This document shows positions 8,270 through 17,281 of a stretch of 64,000 nt of DNA, piece after piece. The translations under genes were made by a program, and so were the position numbers. Numbering within the stretch: position 1 is the first letter of the stretch; every line of letters starts with the position of its first letter. Source of the DNA: Pseudoalteromonas luteoviolacea S2607 (GTDB lineage Bacteria > Pseudomonadota > Gammaproteobacteria > Enterobacterales > Alteromonadaceae); assembly GCF_001625575.1 (NCBI RefSeq), contig NZ_AUXV01000020.1, forward strand, positions 62,001-126,000, written 5' to 3'. The notes under the pieces were generated by a model that did not search any database, was not told the origin of the DNA, and saw nothing but the letters and a program-made list of their open reading frames with translations.

Positions 8270-9253
8270 ATGACCATGTTGAAAACTTTGTCTCCATTGC
8301 TATGCACACTATTACTTGGTGGCTGTATTGTCCATGTTGATTCTAATGCTCAAGAGCCACACATGGAGCTGACTCGATCGCTGACATTACCTGTTGAAAA
8401 CTTGAACCAATTAAACATTGACAATGGTGCAGGTGACATCGTTGTAACAGGGGCACCAAACATCGATGAAATCGAGGTTACAGCCAATATAATCACCTTT
8501 GAAGACAGAAGTTACACATTCACGCTAGAACGTTCGGGTAACCAAGCAAACCTCGTCGCAAAGCATAACCCCCACATCGGTGTACTTTGGTACGCAAATA
8601 AAAGTCCACGCATTGATATTGAAGTGCGGTTACCTGCACGGCTTTTGGTGGAAGTTGAGGATAGTTCTGGTGCAATGGCCATTGCCAATGTAAAGGGGGT
8701 TGTAATTGATGACAGCTCAGGTCATATCACGCTCAACGACATACAAGGTAACGCAGAGATTAAAGATGACTCAGGTGGCATCGAGATAGATGGTGTAGCA
8801 GGGCATCTGCGTATTGACGACAATTCAGGTGATATCAATTTAAGTGCTGTTACCGGTAATATCGACATTGAAGATGGTTCTGGCGATATCAATATCACCA
8901 GTGGTGCAAAAGTCACGATTGATGATGACTCTGGCGACATCATGATTAAACAGATAGCTGGTGAAATTGAGCTACAAGATGGCTCTGGAGAGATACGCAT
9001 AGATGGCGCTTTGGCGCTAAACGTGCGAGATGATTCGGGGGATATAGACGTTAAAAACATTCGCAATGATGTAGCGATCGATGATGGCTCAGGTAGTATC
9101 TGGCTCAGCCGAGTCCAAGGTCAAGTTCAAATAGAGGATGGCTCTGGAGACATTAACGTCAGTGATACGAAACAACTAGAGATCAAAAGTGATAGCTCAG
9201 GTGAAGTAAATATTTCTAACGTCGCCAAAGTAAAAAATGTGAATTTGAACTAG
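8270..9253 (+). CDS. DUF4097-type beta-repeat lipoprotein
   Basis: This is a 327-residue exported protein with a lipobox (LLGGC) near residue 19. From about residue 130 to the C-terminus it consists of eleven consecutive units of about 20 residues, each centred on D-[DGNS]-S-G-[DEGHS]-I. This repeat is typical of DUF4097 and predicts a right-handed beta-solenoid or stacked-hairpin rod. The N-terminal part has the usual VENLNQLNIDNGAGDI start of the family. The function is unknown; related proteins are linked to envelope homeostasis. AGGGAAG precedes the ATG, and a second ATG lies two codons later. Confidence 0.85.
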   Translation: MTMLKTLSPLLCTLLLGGCIVHVDSNAQEPHMELTRSLTLPVENLNQLNIDNGAGDIVVTGAPNIDEIEVTANIITFEDRSYTFTLERSGNQANLVAKHNPHIGVLWYANKSPRIDIEVRLPARLLVEVEDSSGAMAIANVKGVVIDDSSGHITLNDIQGNAEIKDDSGGIEIDGVAGHLRIDDNSGDINLSAVTGNIDIEDGSGDINITSGAKVTIDDDSGDIMIKQIAGEIELQDGSGEIRIDGALALNVRDDSGDIDVKNIRNDVAIDDGSGSIWLSRVQGQVQIEDGSGDINVSDTKQLEIKSDSSGEVNISNVAKVKNVNLN

Positions 9254-9529
9254 TACAGCGAATTTACAAGCATCATGTGTGCTACTGAACCATTTATTGA
9301 GTAGCGCACACTCAATACTGTGCAATTAAGAGGGCACTATACAAAATTGAATGATAAATTCTGATGTAATGAATAATACATAATAACTAGATATTAGCGC
9401 TTATAATTTAAGTGTATTGATGCTGAGAAAAATGCATATTAAGTCCCTGTCGTTAATAATATTTACCGATATCACCACCTACGTAGTTACCATAGTATTG
9501 TCATATTATGCAAAAACTATGGAAATGAC

Positions 9530-11701
9530 GTGTTCAAACGATTTGTCGCCGCAAGTATATTAACGATAACAGCCTCAGCAGTGACTGTTGCTGCACCCGA
9601 CACGTTTACACAATATAAAGCGTTATCTGAAGCTAAAGGGCAAAAAGACAGAATTGCTTTACTAAAAACAGCTACAGAGCTTTTACACAGTAAGACACTA
9701 AGCCCAGAACAACTTACTTATGTATTGCATAGAAGTGCATTGCACCTAGTCAGAGAAAGTCAGTTTGAACAAGCTCAGCAGCGATTGGATCAACTCAAAA
9801 GACACTTGCAAGACTTTCCCAACACCAATTTACAGGGCAAATACCACTGGGTTTCAGGAGATTTAGCCTTATTGCTTGGTAATAATCAGTCCGCGGAAAT
9901 TCACTTTCGCCAAGCTGTTGCGCGATTTAAAGAAAGCCAAGATGTGCGAATGTTGAGCCATGCGCACCGCTTGCTAGCCAACGTACTCTCAGAACAACGA
10001 GACTACTTTCAGGCCGTATCACATGTTTTTCAAGCAAAAGACGCGGCATTAAAAATTGAGCACGTCCAACTATTTTATGCAGCGCTCAGTACAGAAGCAC
10101 GTATCTACCGCGACTTTAAACAGTTTGACAAGGCACTCGATGCGCTTAATCAAAAGTTGCAGTTTCAAAAGCAGCAACCACAAACCAGCTTAGCGCACGT
10201 ATCCTCAACCTATTTCAGCCTTGCGGATATATACCAGCATCTTGGAGATCATGATGCAGCATTAGACGCGCTACAAAAGTCCTATGAATTAGACGCACAG
10301 TTAAATGATAAAAATTACATGGGCGTATCTCAGCTACGCATAGCTCAACAGCATCTGCACTTGAGTAACATACCCGCGGCAAATCTGGCAGCCAAAAAGG
10401 CGTTAAATTTATTCAAAGAAGTGAACAACACTCACAATATTGGGCAAGCACTAGCAACGAAAGGGCAAATTAAGTTAGCTAATGAAGAGTTTGCAGAGGC
10501 TGTAAACTTAATTCGAACAGGTTTAGCCAAACTCCATGGCTCCAATAATAAACAACTTCATAATCGATATCAGTCATTTTTAGGGCAAGCTTTATCACAT
10601 ATACATCCACAACAAGCGATTACATTGCTTACTCCTTTAGTCGATTTGGTCGATGAGCAAATCAAAATTCGTACTCTGACCAGCTTATCATACGCACACA
10701 AACAGCAAGGTGAGTTGGCACTGGCACTCAGTTATCAAGAGCAAGCTTTTAATTATAAGCAAAAACTCTCTGAAAAAGATATTACAGCAAGGCTTGAGGC
10801 CAAAAAGCTCAATAGCGAACTCGGATTAAAAAGTTTAGAAGTCAACGCCTTGCAAGCAGGGCTTGCCGAGCAACAAGAGGACACAAAAACACGCACAGTG
10901 TTGCTTGCTTCGGCCATTATCGTGCTGACTAACTTTTTGCTATTGTTCTATCTCTACCATTTAAAAAGACGCCGAGTCATGGAAAAAGAGGCAGAACTTC
11001 TAAACCAAAGCTTAAACCTCAAACAACAGCTTTTGGCTGACGTGTCTCATGAGCTTCGAACACCGCTTACCGTGCTTAAACTGAATATTGAAGCGCTGGA
11101 GTATAATTTAACCGAAGACCCAAAAGCGACCTATCAAGTATTACAACGTAGACTCGATATGCTAAATACCCTGATTGCAGATATCTATGAACTGGCACAA
11201 GCAGATACCAATAATTTGCGATTAGAGTTTGAAACCCTACAAGCCAGAGCGCTGTTTGACGAATTACTGATCGCCATTGGTCCAATCATTGAATCTCCCG
11301 ACTTACAAATCGATTACCACAACCAATTGTCAGACTCACTTCAAGTTGAGTGTGATATCAGTAGGTTAAATCAGGTGTTTAATAACCTTGCAAGAAATAG
11401 CATCCACTACACAGATAAACCCGGCCAAATCAAAATCAGCGTCTTCCAGCAACAGCACACCATTGTTTGTACCTTTGAAGACAGCTCGCCAGGTGTCAAC
11501 TCTGACGCACTTGGAAAGCTATTTGACCGTCTGTATCGATGCGATAAATCGCGCAGTAGAGATTTGGGGGGGTCAGGTCTTGGTTTATCTATTTGTGAAA
11601 AAATAATCGAGCTGCATCACGGTGCCATAGAAGCAAAACACAGCGATCTGGGAGGTGTTTTAATCCGCTTCACTTTGCCAATTCAGCATACCCGTCCATA
11701 A
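9530..11701 (+). CDS. TPR-sensor histidine kinase
   Basis: This is a 723-residue membrane sensor kinase. It has an N-terminal signal peptide, a large periplasmic region of about 430 residues built from tetratricopeptide-like helical repeats, one transmembrane helix at about residues 457-480, and a cytosolic kinase core. The core has the HisKA motif SHELRTPL with His507, an N box (NLARNSIHY) and a glycine-rich box (LGGSGLGLS). The start is a GTG; the upstream ATG frame stops at once. No response regulator is next to it, so its partner must be encoded elsewhere. TPR sensors of this kind are thought to sense peptides or proteins, but the signal here is unknown. Confidence 0.93.
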   Translation: MFKRFVAASILTITASAVTVAAPDTFTQYKALSEAKGQKDRIALLKTATELLHSKTLSPEQLTYVLHRSALHLVRESQFEQAQQRLDQLKRHLQDFPNTNLQGKYHWVSGDLALLLGNNQSAEIHFRQAVARFKESQDVRMLSHAHRLLANVLSEQRDYFQAVSHVFQAKDAALKIEHVQLFYAALSTEARIYRDFKQFDKALDALNQKLQFQKQQPQTSLAHVSSTYFSLADIYQHLGDHDAALDALQKSYELDAQLNDKNYMGVSQLRIAQQHLHLSNIPAANLAAKKALNLFKEVNNTHNIGQALATKGQIKLANEEFAEAVNLIRTGLAKLHGSNNKQLHNRYQSFLGQALSHIHPQQAITLLTPLVDLVDEQIKIRTLTSLSYAHKQQGELALALSYQEQAFNYKQKLSEKDITARLEAKKLNSELGLKSLEVNALQAGLAEQQEDTKTRTVLLASAIIVLTNFLLLFYLYHLKRRRVMEKEAELLNQSLNLKQQLLADVSHELRTPLTVLKLNIEALEYNLTEDPKATYQVLQRRLDMLNTLIADIYELAQADTNNLRLEFETLQARALFDELLIAIGPIIESPDLQIDYHNQLSDSLQVECDISRLNQVFNNLARNSIHYTDKPGQIKISVFQQQHTIVCTFEDSSPGVNSDALGKLFDRLYRCDKSRSRDLGGSGLGLSICEKIIELHHGAIEAKHSDLGGVLIRFTLPIQHTRP

Positions 11702-11908
11702 CGTGTAGCGCCGATTAAAAGCGCTACATATGATCTTGATTGAGCAGCAGGCCCTTAGGGGGATTAATCTCTTTTATCGCTCATAGTTTTGCCTGTAAAT
11801 AGACCTCAAGTCACGTCACAAGAAAACGACCAGCCCCTAATCAATTTGTCATTTAGCGTCTATATTTTGAATAAGTTCGGTCTGTACAATCACAAACCAA
11901 TCGCTTTT

Positions 11909-11942
11909 TTTGATTGATTTGATTTATTCAATCAAATATACA
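11909..11942 (+). promoter_or_regulatory. Promoter with overlapping palindromic operator for the Prx-Grx gene
   Basis: There is a perfect 9-bp inverted repeat, TTTGATTGA and TCAATCAAA, separated by 10 bases. It covers the space between a TTGATT -35 box (11914-11919) and a TATACA -10 box (11937-11942) with a 17-bp spacer. This arrangement suggests a repressor or a redox-responsive regulator. The pattern is not a clear OxyR site. Confidence 0.55.
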
Positions 11943-11996
11943 AAACAACAACTCAACGACATAATAGCTCCATCAACTTTCGAGGAGAATAGAAAA

Positions 11997-12731
11997 ATGC
12001 TAAACAATATTGAAGGTAAAACTGTACCATCTGTGACGTTCCCAATCCGCGTAGGCGAGGAGTTTCAACATATTACTTCTGATGAGCTATTTAAAGGTAA
12101 GACTGTAATCGTTTTCTCTTTACCAGGAGCTTTCACGCCAACATGTTCGTCGACACATTTGCCTAGATACAATGAACTTGCTCATGTATTTAAGCAAAAC
12201 GACGTAGACGACATTGTATGTATGTCAGTAAACGACACCTTTGTAATGAATGCATGGGCACAAGACCAAGAAGCTGAAAATGTCACACTGATTCCGGATG
12301 GCAATGGCGAGTTTACCGACGGTATGGGCATGTTAGTAGACAAAAGCGACCTTGGTTTTGGCAAGCGTAGCTGGCGTTACTCTATGCTAGTAAAAGATGG
12401 CGTCATTGAAAAAATGTTCATTGAACCAGATTTACCAGGCGACCCATTTGAAGTATCAGATGCGGATACCATGCTGGCATACATCAATCCAGAGCAGAAA
12501 AAACCAGAACCAGTTTCTATTATCACTAAGCCCGGCTGCCCTTACTGTGCGAAAGCGAAAGCGTTACTAAGTGAGCAAGGTCTAGTGTATGAAGAGTTAG
12601 TGTTGGGTCAACAGGCTAGTTTAACGAGTCTAAAAGCGCTGTCAGGTCGTGAGACCGTGCCACAAGTATTCATTGGTGGCAAACATATTGGTGGCTCGGA
12701 TGATTTAACAACTTACTTTGAAAATAATTAA
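11997..12731 (+). CDS. Peroxiredoxin-glutaredoxin hybrid (Prx5-Grx)
   Basis: This is a 244-residue fusion enzyme. Residues 1-165 are a Prx5-type peroxiredoxin with peroxidatic Cys50 in [12 protein letters not shown]. Residues 172-244 are a glutaredoxin with the CPYC active site (Cys181, Cys184) and a TVPQVFIGG motif. It reduces hydrogen peroxide and organic peroxides using glutathione, with the Grx domain recycling the Prx domain. The ATG at 11997 has GAGGAG upstream; a longer frame from 11910 would start inside the promoter. Expression is probably controlled by the palindrome just upstream. The next gene encodes a disulfide reductase-like flavoprotein that may share its redox role. Confidence 0.95.
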   Translation: MLNNIEGKTVPSVTFPIRVGEEFQHITSDELFKGKTVIVFSLPGAFTPTCSSTHLPRYNELAHVFKQNDVDDIVCMSVNDTFVMNAWAQDQEAENVTLIPDGNGEFTDGMGMLVDKSDLGFGKRSWRYSMLVKDGVIEKMFIEPDLPGDPFEVSDADTMLAYINPEQKKPEPVSIITKPGCPYCAKAKALLSEQGLVYEELVLGQQASLTSLKALSGRETVPQVFIGGKHIGGSDDLTTYFENN

Positions 12732-12741
12732 TCACCAGTAC

Positions 12742-12758
12742 TGTAAAGGGGTTTGACA
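12742..12758. repeat. 17-bp TGTAAAG palindrome, copy 2
   Basis: TGTAAAGGGGTTTGACA begins 10 nt after the Prx-Grx stop codon. Here it is followed by CCCC, so a hairpin GGGG-N8-CCCC can also form between the two genes. Confidence 0.5.
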
Positions 12759-12797
12759 GCCCCTGTATAACTCTTTTCAAATTAAAGTGAGGTAATA

Positions 12798-14246
12798 ATG
12801 AAACAGCTTGAAACAGATGTCGTTGTAATTGGTGCTGGAACAGCTGGCTTAAGCGCATATCGAAATGCCAAACAGTATACGCCCAATGTTTTAATGATTG
12901 AGTCAGGGAAATACGGCACAACCTGCGCACGTGTTGGATGTATGCCAAGTAAACTGTTAATAGCTGCTGCTGAAGCTGCACACAGTGTCGAGCATGCACC
13001 TCAATTTGGTGTATTGACAGAAAAACCGCAAATAGACGGAAAAGCAGTGATGGCAAGAGTACTCAGTGAGCGAGACCGCTTTGTCGGCTTTGTTGTCGAA
13101 GCTGTGGAAGAGTTACCTCAAGAAGACCGCATCATCGGTCATGCCAAATTTTTGGATGATAACCGAATACAAATTGACGACCACACGGTGATCACGGCAA
13201 AACGATTTGTTGTCGCAACAGGCTCAAGACCAAATATTCCACCTCCATTTTTGGCATTTGGAGACAAACTCATTATTAACGATGATGTGTTTGATTGGCA
13301 GGATCTCCCTGAGTCCGTAGCAGTATTTGGCCCAGGTGTCATTGGACTTGAACTTGGCCAAGCACTCCACCGTTTAGGGGTGAATGTAAAGCTATTCGGT
13401 GTAGGCGGTAATATTGGCCCGTTGACAGATCCTGTAATTAGAGATTACGCAAATACAGTATTTGCTGAAGAGTTTTATGTTGATACAGATGCCAAAGTAT
13501 CGGATATGCAAGTTGTTGATGGTAAAGCGCAACTCAGCTATATCGACAAACAGGGAAATTCACAAACAGAGCAATTTGACTATGTACTAGCTGCGACCGG
13601 TAGAGTTCCGAATGTAGATAACCTCGGTTTAGAGAATACCTCGGTTGAATTACAAGATCACGGTGTACCAATTGCAGACCCACATACCATGCAGTGTGGT
13701 GAGAGCCATATTTTCATTGCAGGCGATGCCAGCGATCAGATACCGCTGCTACATGAAGCCGCAGATCAAGGCACCATCGCAGGAGCCAATGCAGGGCGAT
13801 TCCCTGATATTAGAAATGGCCTAAGACGTACACCGATTGCCGCTGTGTTTAGTGATCCACAAATTGGTATGGTTGGCGACAACTATGCACAGCTAACGGC
13901 AAACTATGGTGAATGTGGGTGCTATGAAATCGGTGAAGTCAGCTTTGAAAACCAAGGCCGAAGCCGAGTTATGTTAAAAAATAAAGGGCATATGCGAGTT
14001 TATGCAGAGCAGGGGACTGGTCTATTTTTAGGTGCTGAGTTTATTGGACCAGCAGCTGAGCATATCGCACACCTGTTAGCATGGGCGGTGCAAAACAAAA
14101 TGACCGTGCCACAAATGCTCGATATGCCTTTTTATCACCCAGTAATAGAAGAAGGCGTGAGAACAGCACTGAGAAATGTGAACGCCAAACTCAAATTTGG
14201 ACCTGATATTATTCAGCATTGTTTAGAGTGCGGCCCAGGTGCATAA
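12798..14246 (+). CDS. Dihydrolipoyl dehydrogenase-like flavoprotein disulfide reductase
   Basis: This is a 482-residue class I pyridine nucleotide-disulfide oxidoreductase. It has an N-terminal FAD motif (VIGAGTAGLSA) and a redox-active pair Cys43-Cys48 in TTCARVGCMPSK. The NAD(P) site is AVFGPGVIGLELGQ, and a second FAD motif (IFIAGDAS) follows. The C-terminal interface has the catalytic dyad His447-Glu452. It is not in a 2-oxoacid dehydrogenase operon but directly behind the Prx-Grx gene, a pairing I recall from vibrios, so a role in peroxide defence is inferred. An unusual Cys475-Leu-Glu-Cys478 sits five residues from the C-terminus and may act as a flexible second redox centre. Confidence 0.9.
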   Translation: MKQLETDVVVIGAGTAGLSAYRNAKQYTPNVLMIESGKYGTTCARVGCMPSKLLIAAAEAAHSVEHAPQFGVLTEKPQIDGKAVMARVLSERDRFVGFVVEAVEELPQEDRIIGHAKFLDDNRIQIDDHTVITAKRFVVATGSRPNIPPPFLAFGDKLIINDDVFDWQDLPESVAVFGPGVIGLELGQALHRLGVNVKLFGVGGNIGPLTDPVIRDYANTVFAEEFYVDTDAKVSDMQVVDGKAQLSYIDKQGNSQTEQFDYVLAATGRVPNVDNLGLENTSVELQDHGVPIADPHTMQCGESHIFIAGDASDQIPLLHEAADQGTIAGANAGRFPDIRNGLRRTPIAAVFSDPQIGMVGDNYAQLTANYGECGCYEIGEVSFENQGRSRVMLKNKGHMRVYAEQGTGLFLGAEFIGPAAEHIAHLLAWAVQNKMTVPQMLDMPFYHPVIEEGVRTALRNVNAKLKFGPDIIQHCLECGPGA

Positions 14247-14266
14247 AAAGTCTAAAGAAACATATA

Positions 14267-14301
14267 AAAGTCGGGGTGAGTAGTACACTCATTCCGACTT
14301 T
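14267..14301. terminator. Bidirectional terminator
   Basis: There is a 15-bp stem with two G-U pairs, from AAAGTCGGGGTGAGT to ACTCATTCCGACTTT, with a 5-nt loop, between convergent genes. It overlaps the last codons of the binding-protein gene. Confidence 0.8.
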
Positions 14302-15044
14302 GAATAGAAATGTTCTGGGTTAAAAATTTCTGGCTGGCGCTGCCTAATCGATTTCAACGCTTCATTCATTTGCTCAACTAAGCGTTTTCTTACTCCTTGG
14401 TTACAGGCAAAGCCCAAATACGAAGACCTTAATGGCAAAACGATACGGTAGTGAGATGGATCTATGCCTGCGCGCTTAAACTGATACCTTGCAATGACAT
14501 CCCCATAGGCAATCAGATCAATCCGTTTTAGTTTCAGCATTTGTACCAACTCAAAGCCTGATGCTAAAAATACAAGGCTTTCTCTGCTCACCCCGGCTTG
14601 GCGTAACAGTTGATGACCGATATCATTTTTGACAACTCCTACCTTAAGATCACCCAAACTTTTTAAATCAGACAACTGATACTTGGTTTCTTTGTGACCA
14701 ATAATCGCAACATGATTATCCATTGCAGGCCCAACAAACTGAAACAGCTTGGCACGCTCTTCTGTGTAAGTCATTGAGAATATACATGCATTATGGTTTG
14801 AAAGGGTCATATGATAGGCCCTAGGCCAAGGCAATAGCATGACCTCATTTTCATCAAAACTCCAATTGAGATCTCGGTATATCGTCTTTAATGCATTAAT
14901 CGCGATACCTTCCACATTGCCATTTACATGATAATTGAACGGTGGATAGTCTTCTGTAAACCATATCAGTTTGGGATCTTTGGCCTTTGCTGCCTGAACG
15001 CTAAAAAGCATTATTCCCAATAAGAGGAGCTTGATAATCTGCAT
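14289..15044 (-). CDS. Periplasmic solute-binding protein (SBP family 3-like)
   Basis: This is a 251-residue secreted protein. A signal peptide ending in the VQAAKAKD region is followed by the family 3 opening segment WFTEDYPPFNY and by a G-VEGIAINAL motif. The C-terminal half has the VGVVKNDIGHQLLRQAG hinge and substrate-lobe pattern. Such proteins bind amino acids or similar small polar compounds. No ABC transporter genes are adjacent, and in marine gammaproteobacteria many such orphan binding proteins exist, so transport is not certain. It converges on the flavoprotein gene. Confidence 0.88.
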   Translation of the reverse strand: MQIIKLLLLGIMLFSVQAAKAKDPKLIWFTEDYPPFNYHVNGNVEGIAINALKTIYRDLNWSFDENEVMLLPWPRAYHMTLSNHNACIFSMTYTEERAKLFQFVGPAMDNHVAIIGHKETKYQLSDLKSLGDLKVGVVKNDIGHQLLRQAGVSRESLVFLASGFELVQMLKLKRIDLIAYGDVIARYQFKRAGIDPSHYRIVLPLRSSYLGFACNQGVRKRLVEQMNEALKSIRQRQPEIFNPEHFYSKSE

Positions 15045-15518
15045 GCTTTTTCACCCTAATGTCACTTAAAGTGTAGATGCAAAAACAAAGTTTAAAAGCC
15101 GAGACAGCAACAAACTGACTATTTTCTGAGATACCTCATATCGAAGCGGTTTCAATTAAAGTTTAAAATTGGATTAGTTCGGCTTTTTCCTATCGTTCGT
15201 GACTGTGCGCTACGATGTGCTGTTTTTGGTATAGGATTGTCGGCAATCACTGTCGACGAGTTTTCTTATCTCTGGCGATGATTCGATACCCAACTCAGTA
15301 TTCAGAGCAACCATTTTACCTTCTATGCTGTTATCACCGCACAATTCAGTATCGACCTTTATTTTTAGCCACATCTTCGTCTTGTTTATAAACACACGTA
15401 TAAAAAAGCGCGCTTGTCAGCATGTCTTAATTTGTCCTCTCATTGTCAGGATCTTGTATCTACGCGTTTTCAATCAGCATTTATAGTGTTTAACACCAAC
15501 CCAAAAGAGGAATCCAAC
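15045..15518. other. Intergenic region with one doubtful small ORF
   Basis: This gap of 474 bases lies between two divergently transcribed genes. A minus-strand frame at 15210-15374 could encode about 54 residues rich in charged amino acids with two cysteines, but its ribosome-binding site is weak and I do not recognise it. An AAAGAGGAA site lies just before the hydrolase start. Nothing else is supported. Confidence 0.3.
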
Positions 15519-16058
15519 ATGACAAAAGCATTAATCATTATAGACACGCAAGACTCGTTTTTTGAAACCGAATACTGGCAAGACAATGGCTTTGACGCAT
15601 TTAAAACGAACCTATTAAGCCTCGTTGATAAATTTAAAGCAAATAACCAACCGATAGTGAAAATCCTTCACAGCAGAGAGGATGCAGATGACAGTCCATT
15701 CAACCCAAAAACAGGGCTCGTCAAACCAATGGCTTTTTTGCCACAAGAATTTACAAAAACCTTCTACAAATCAGTGCATAACGCGTTTACAGATACAGGC
15801 CTTGCAACTTGGCTCAAACGCAGTGGGATTGATACGATTGTTATAACTGGCATCCGTACTGAACAGTGTTGCGAAACAACTGCGCGCGTAGCGTTTGATT
15901 TAGGTTTTAAAGTGGAGTTTGTAACAGATGCCACACTCACTTTCGACATGCTCTGTCCAGTTACAGGTACACTGTATTGTGCTAAAGAGATTCAAGCGAG
16001 AACAAACTTAGTTCTTGCCAAACGCTTTGCTTCAATTCATGCTCATTCCGATTATTAA
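15519..16058 (+). CDS. Isochorismatase-like cysteine hydrolase
   Basis: This is a 179-residue protein of the isochorismatase/nicotinamidase fold. The catalytic Asp is in ALIIIDTQDSFF. The candidate Lys is in the PQEFTKTFYKSVHNAF region. The nucleophile Cys is in TGIRTEQCCETTARVAFD, followed by the usual FVTDAT strand. Substrates in this family range from nicotinamide to isochorismate, and this one cannot be resolved. The ATG at 15519 follows AGAGGAA; upstream in-frame codons back to 15414 do not look like family sequence. The downstream GlxA-type regulator may control it. Confidence 0.9.
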   Translation: MTKALIIIDTQDSFFETEYWQDNGFDAFKTNLLSLVDKFKANNQPIVKILHSREDADDSPFNPKTGLVKPMAFLPQEFTKTFYKSVHNAFTDTGLATWLKRSGIDTIVITGIRTEQCCETTARVAFDLGFKVEFVTDATLTFDMLCPVTGTLYCAKEIQARTNLVLAKRFASIHAHSDY

Positions 16059-16085
16059 AATACTTACCACACAGCATTATAAATT

Positions 16086-16124
16086 AGCCGACTCAGACTC
16101 TCATTACAGGTGAGCAAGTCGGCT
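16086..16124. terminator. Hairpin downstream of the hydrolase gene
   Basis: AGCCGACT pairs with AGTCGGCT over a long inner loop that can itself fold. It lies 28 nt after the stop codon. There is no clear T run, so this is a possible terminator or the leader of the next gene. Confidence 0.4.
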
Positions 16125-16202
16125 GGCCGGTATTAAAGAGCGCCACGCCAATACATTTTTCCGTCGCTGGCGTGAAAGCGATACAACAACCTGGGGGAAC
16201 AA

Positions 16203-17153
16203 GTGACAATTTATTTTGTTTTATTATCTGATACTCTGCCACTGGACTTCGCGGGGCCCCTCCAAGTATTTTTGGAGGCAAGGCGCTTGGGCGTGCCTCT
16301 TGAAATTAGGTATGTCAGTGCATCTCAACAGTTTACGCTCGATGGTGGTCTACAGCTGAAAAACCTCGATCCACTTCCCGAGCACTTACAATCCGAGGAC
16401 GTTATTGTCCTACCAGGTTGTAATAAAGCCTTCGCAGCCTACGCCACTGACGACGCAATTGAAACAATATTCTGGTTAAAACAAAAGGTAACTCGCCATA
16501 CTATATTGACGATATGTTCGGGCGCATTACTGGCAGCAAAAGCGGGTCTGCTGGGCAACAAATCTTACACAACACATTACGGACTTATCGATAAAATGCG
16601 TGCTGCTTTTCCAGAGTGCCAAGCATTAGAAAATCGTATTTTTGTCGAAGATGATAACCTTATTAGTAGCGCAGGGATTAGCTCTGGTATAGATATGACG
16701 CTGTACTATATAACTACGCGATACGGCGAACATGTTGGCGCGCAAGTTGCGCGAGAAATGCTGGTATATTTTCGCCGTACAGGCCAAGATCCGCAACTCA
16801 GTAGTTGGTTACAGTTTCGCAATCATATGCACCGCGGTATCCACAAAATTCAGGATGAAATTTGCAATAATGTTGAGAAAAATTACTCCCTCGACCAGCT
16901 CGCGAACATAGCATGCCTTTCTCAACGGCAACTTAGTCGATTATTTACAGTGCATTTGGGTATAACACCTCGCGCATATTTAGAACACATAAAAGTCGGT
17001 CACGCTAAGCAGCTGTTGCAATGCAGCAACCAAAGCATAGAATGGGTTGCACAAAACTGTGGCTATTCAAGCAGTAGACAATTTAGGCGTGTATTTGCCA
17101 AGGTTACACATATTAGCCCGCAACAATTCAGACAACAGCAACATCATTTGTGA
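16203..17153 (+). CDS. GlxA-type transcriptional regulator (DJ-1/PfpI + AraC HTH)
   Basis: This is a 316-residue regulator. Residues 1-180 form a DJ-1/PfpI-like domain with the LTICSGALLAAKAGL elbow and a TTHYG motif. Residues 215-316 carry two AraC-type helix-turn-helix units, the second containing the family signature around VAQNCGYSSSRQFRRVF. The start is GTG, supported by a GGGGGA site. Regulators of this architecture usually control nearby catabolic genes in response to amine or amidine-like metabolites. The isochorismatase-like gene upstream is the obvious candidate target. The ligand is unknown. Confidence 0.92.
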   Translation: MTIYFVLLSDTLPLDFAGPLQVFLEARRLGVPLEIRYVSASQQFTLDGGLQLKNLDPLPEHLQSEDVIVLPGCNKAFAAYATDDAIETIFWLKQKVTRHTILTICSGALLAAKAGLLGNKSYTTHYGLIDKMRAAFPECQALENRIFVEDDNLISSAGISSGIDMTLYYITTRYGEHVGAQVAREMLVYFRRTGQDPQLSSWLQFRNHMHRGIHKIQDEICNNVEKNYSLDQLANIACLSQRQLSRLFTVHLGITPRAYLEHIKVGHAKQLLQCSNQSIEWVAQNCGYSSSRQFRRVFAKVTHISPQQFRQQQHHL

Positions 17154-17281
17154 TAATGCATATTGGCGTTATCTCAAATCAATGTAAGGATAATCCTTTA
17201 CGTTAAAGTAAACGTTTCTCGGTGTTTTAAATTTCGATGAAAATAGCTAGACTCAAATAAACTATGATGTGAGGAGAGTTT

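Noticed and set aside
8722..9066. Antisense 114-aa ORF in the DUF4097 gene
   Set aside because: It is a shadow of the repeated coding sequence, with Ser/Pro-rich composition arising from the complementary strand.
15210..15395. 61-aa minus-strand ORF in the gap before the isochorismatase-like gene
   Set aside because: Weak ribosome-binding site, no recognisable family and no supporting neighbours; kept only as a remark in the gap entry.
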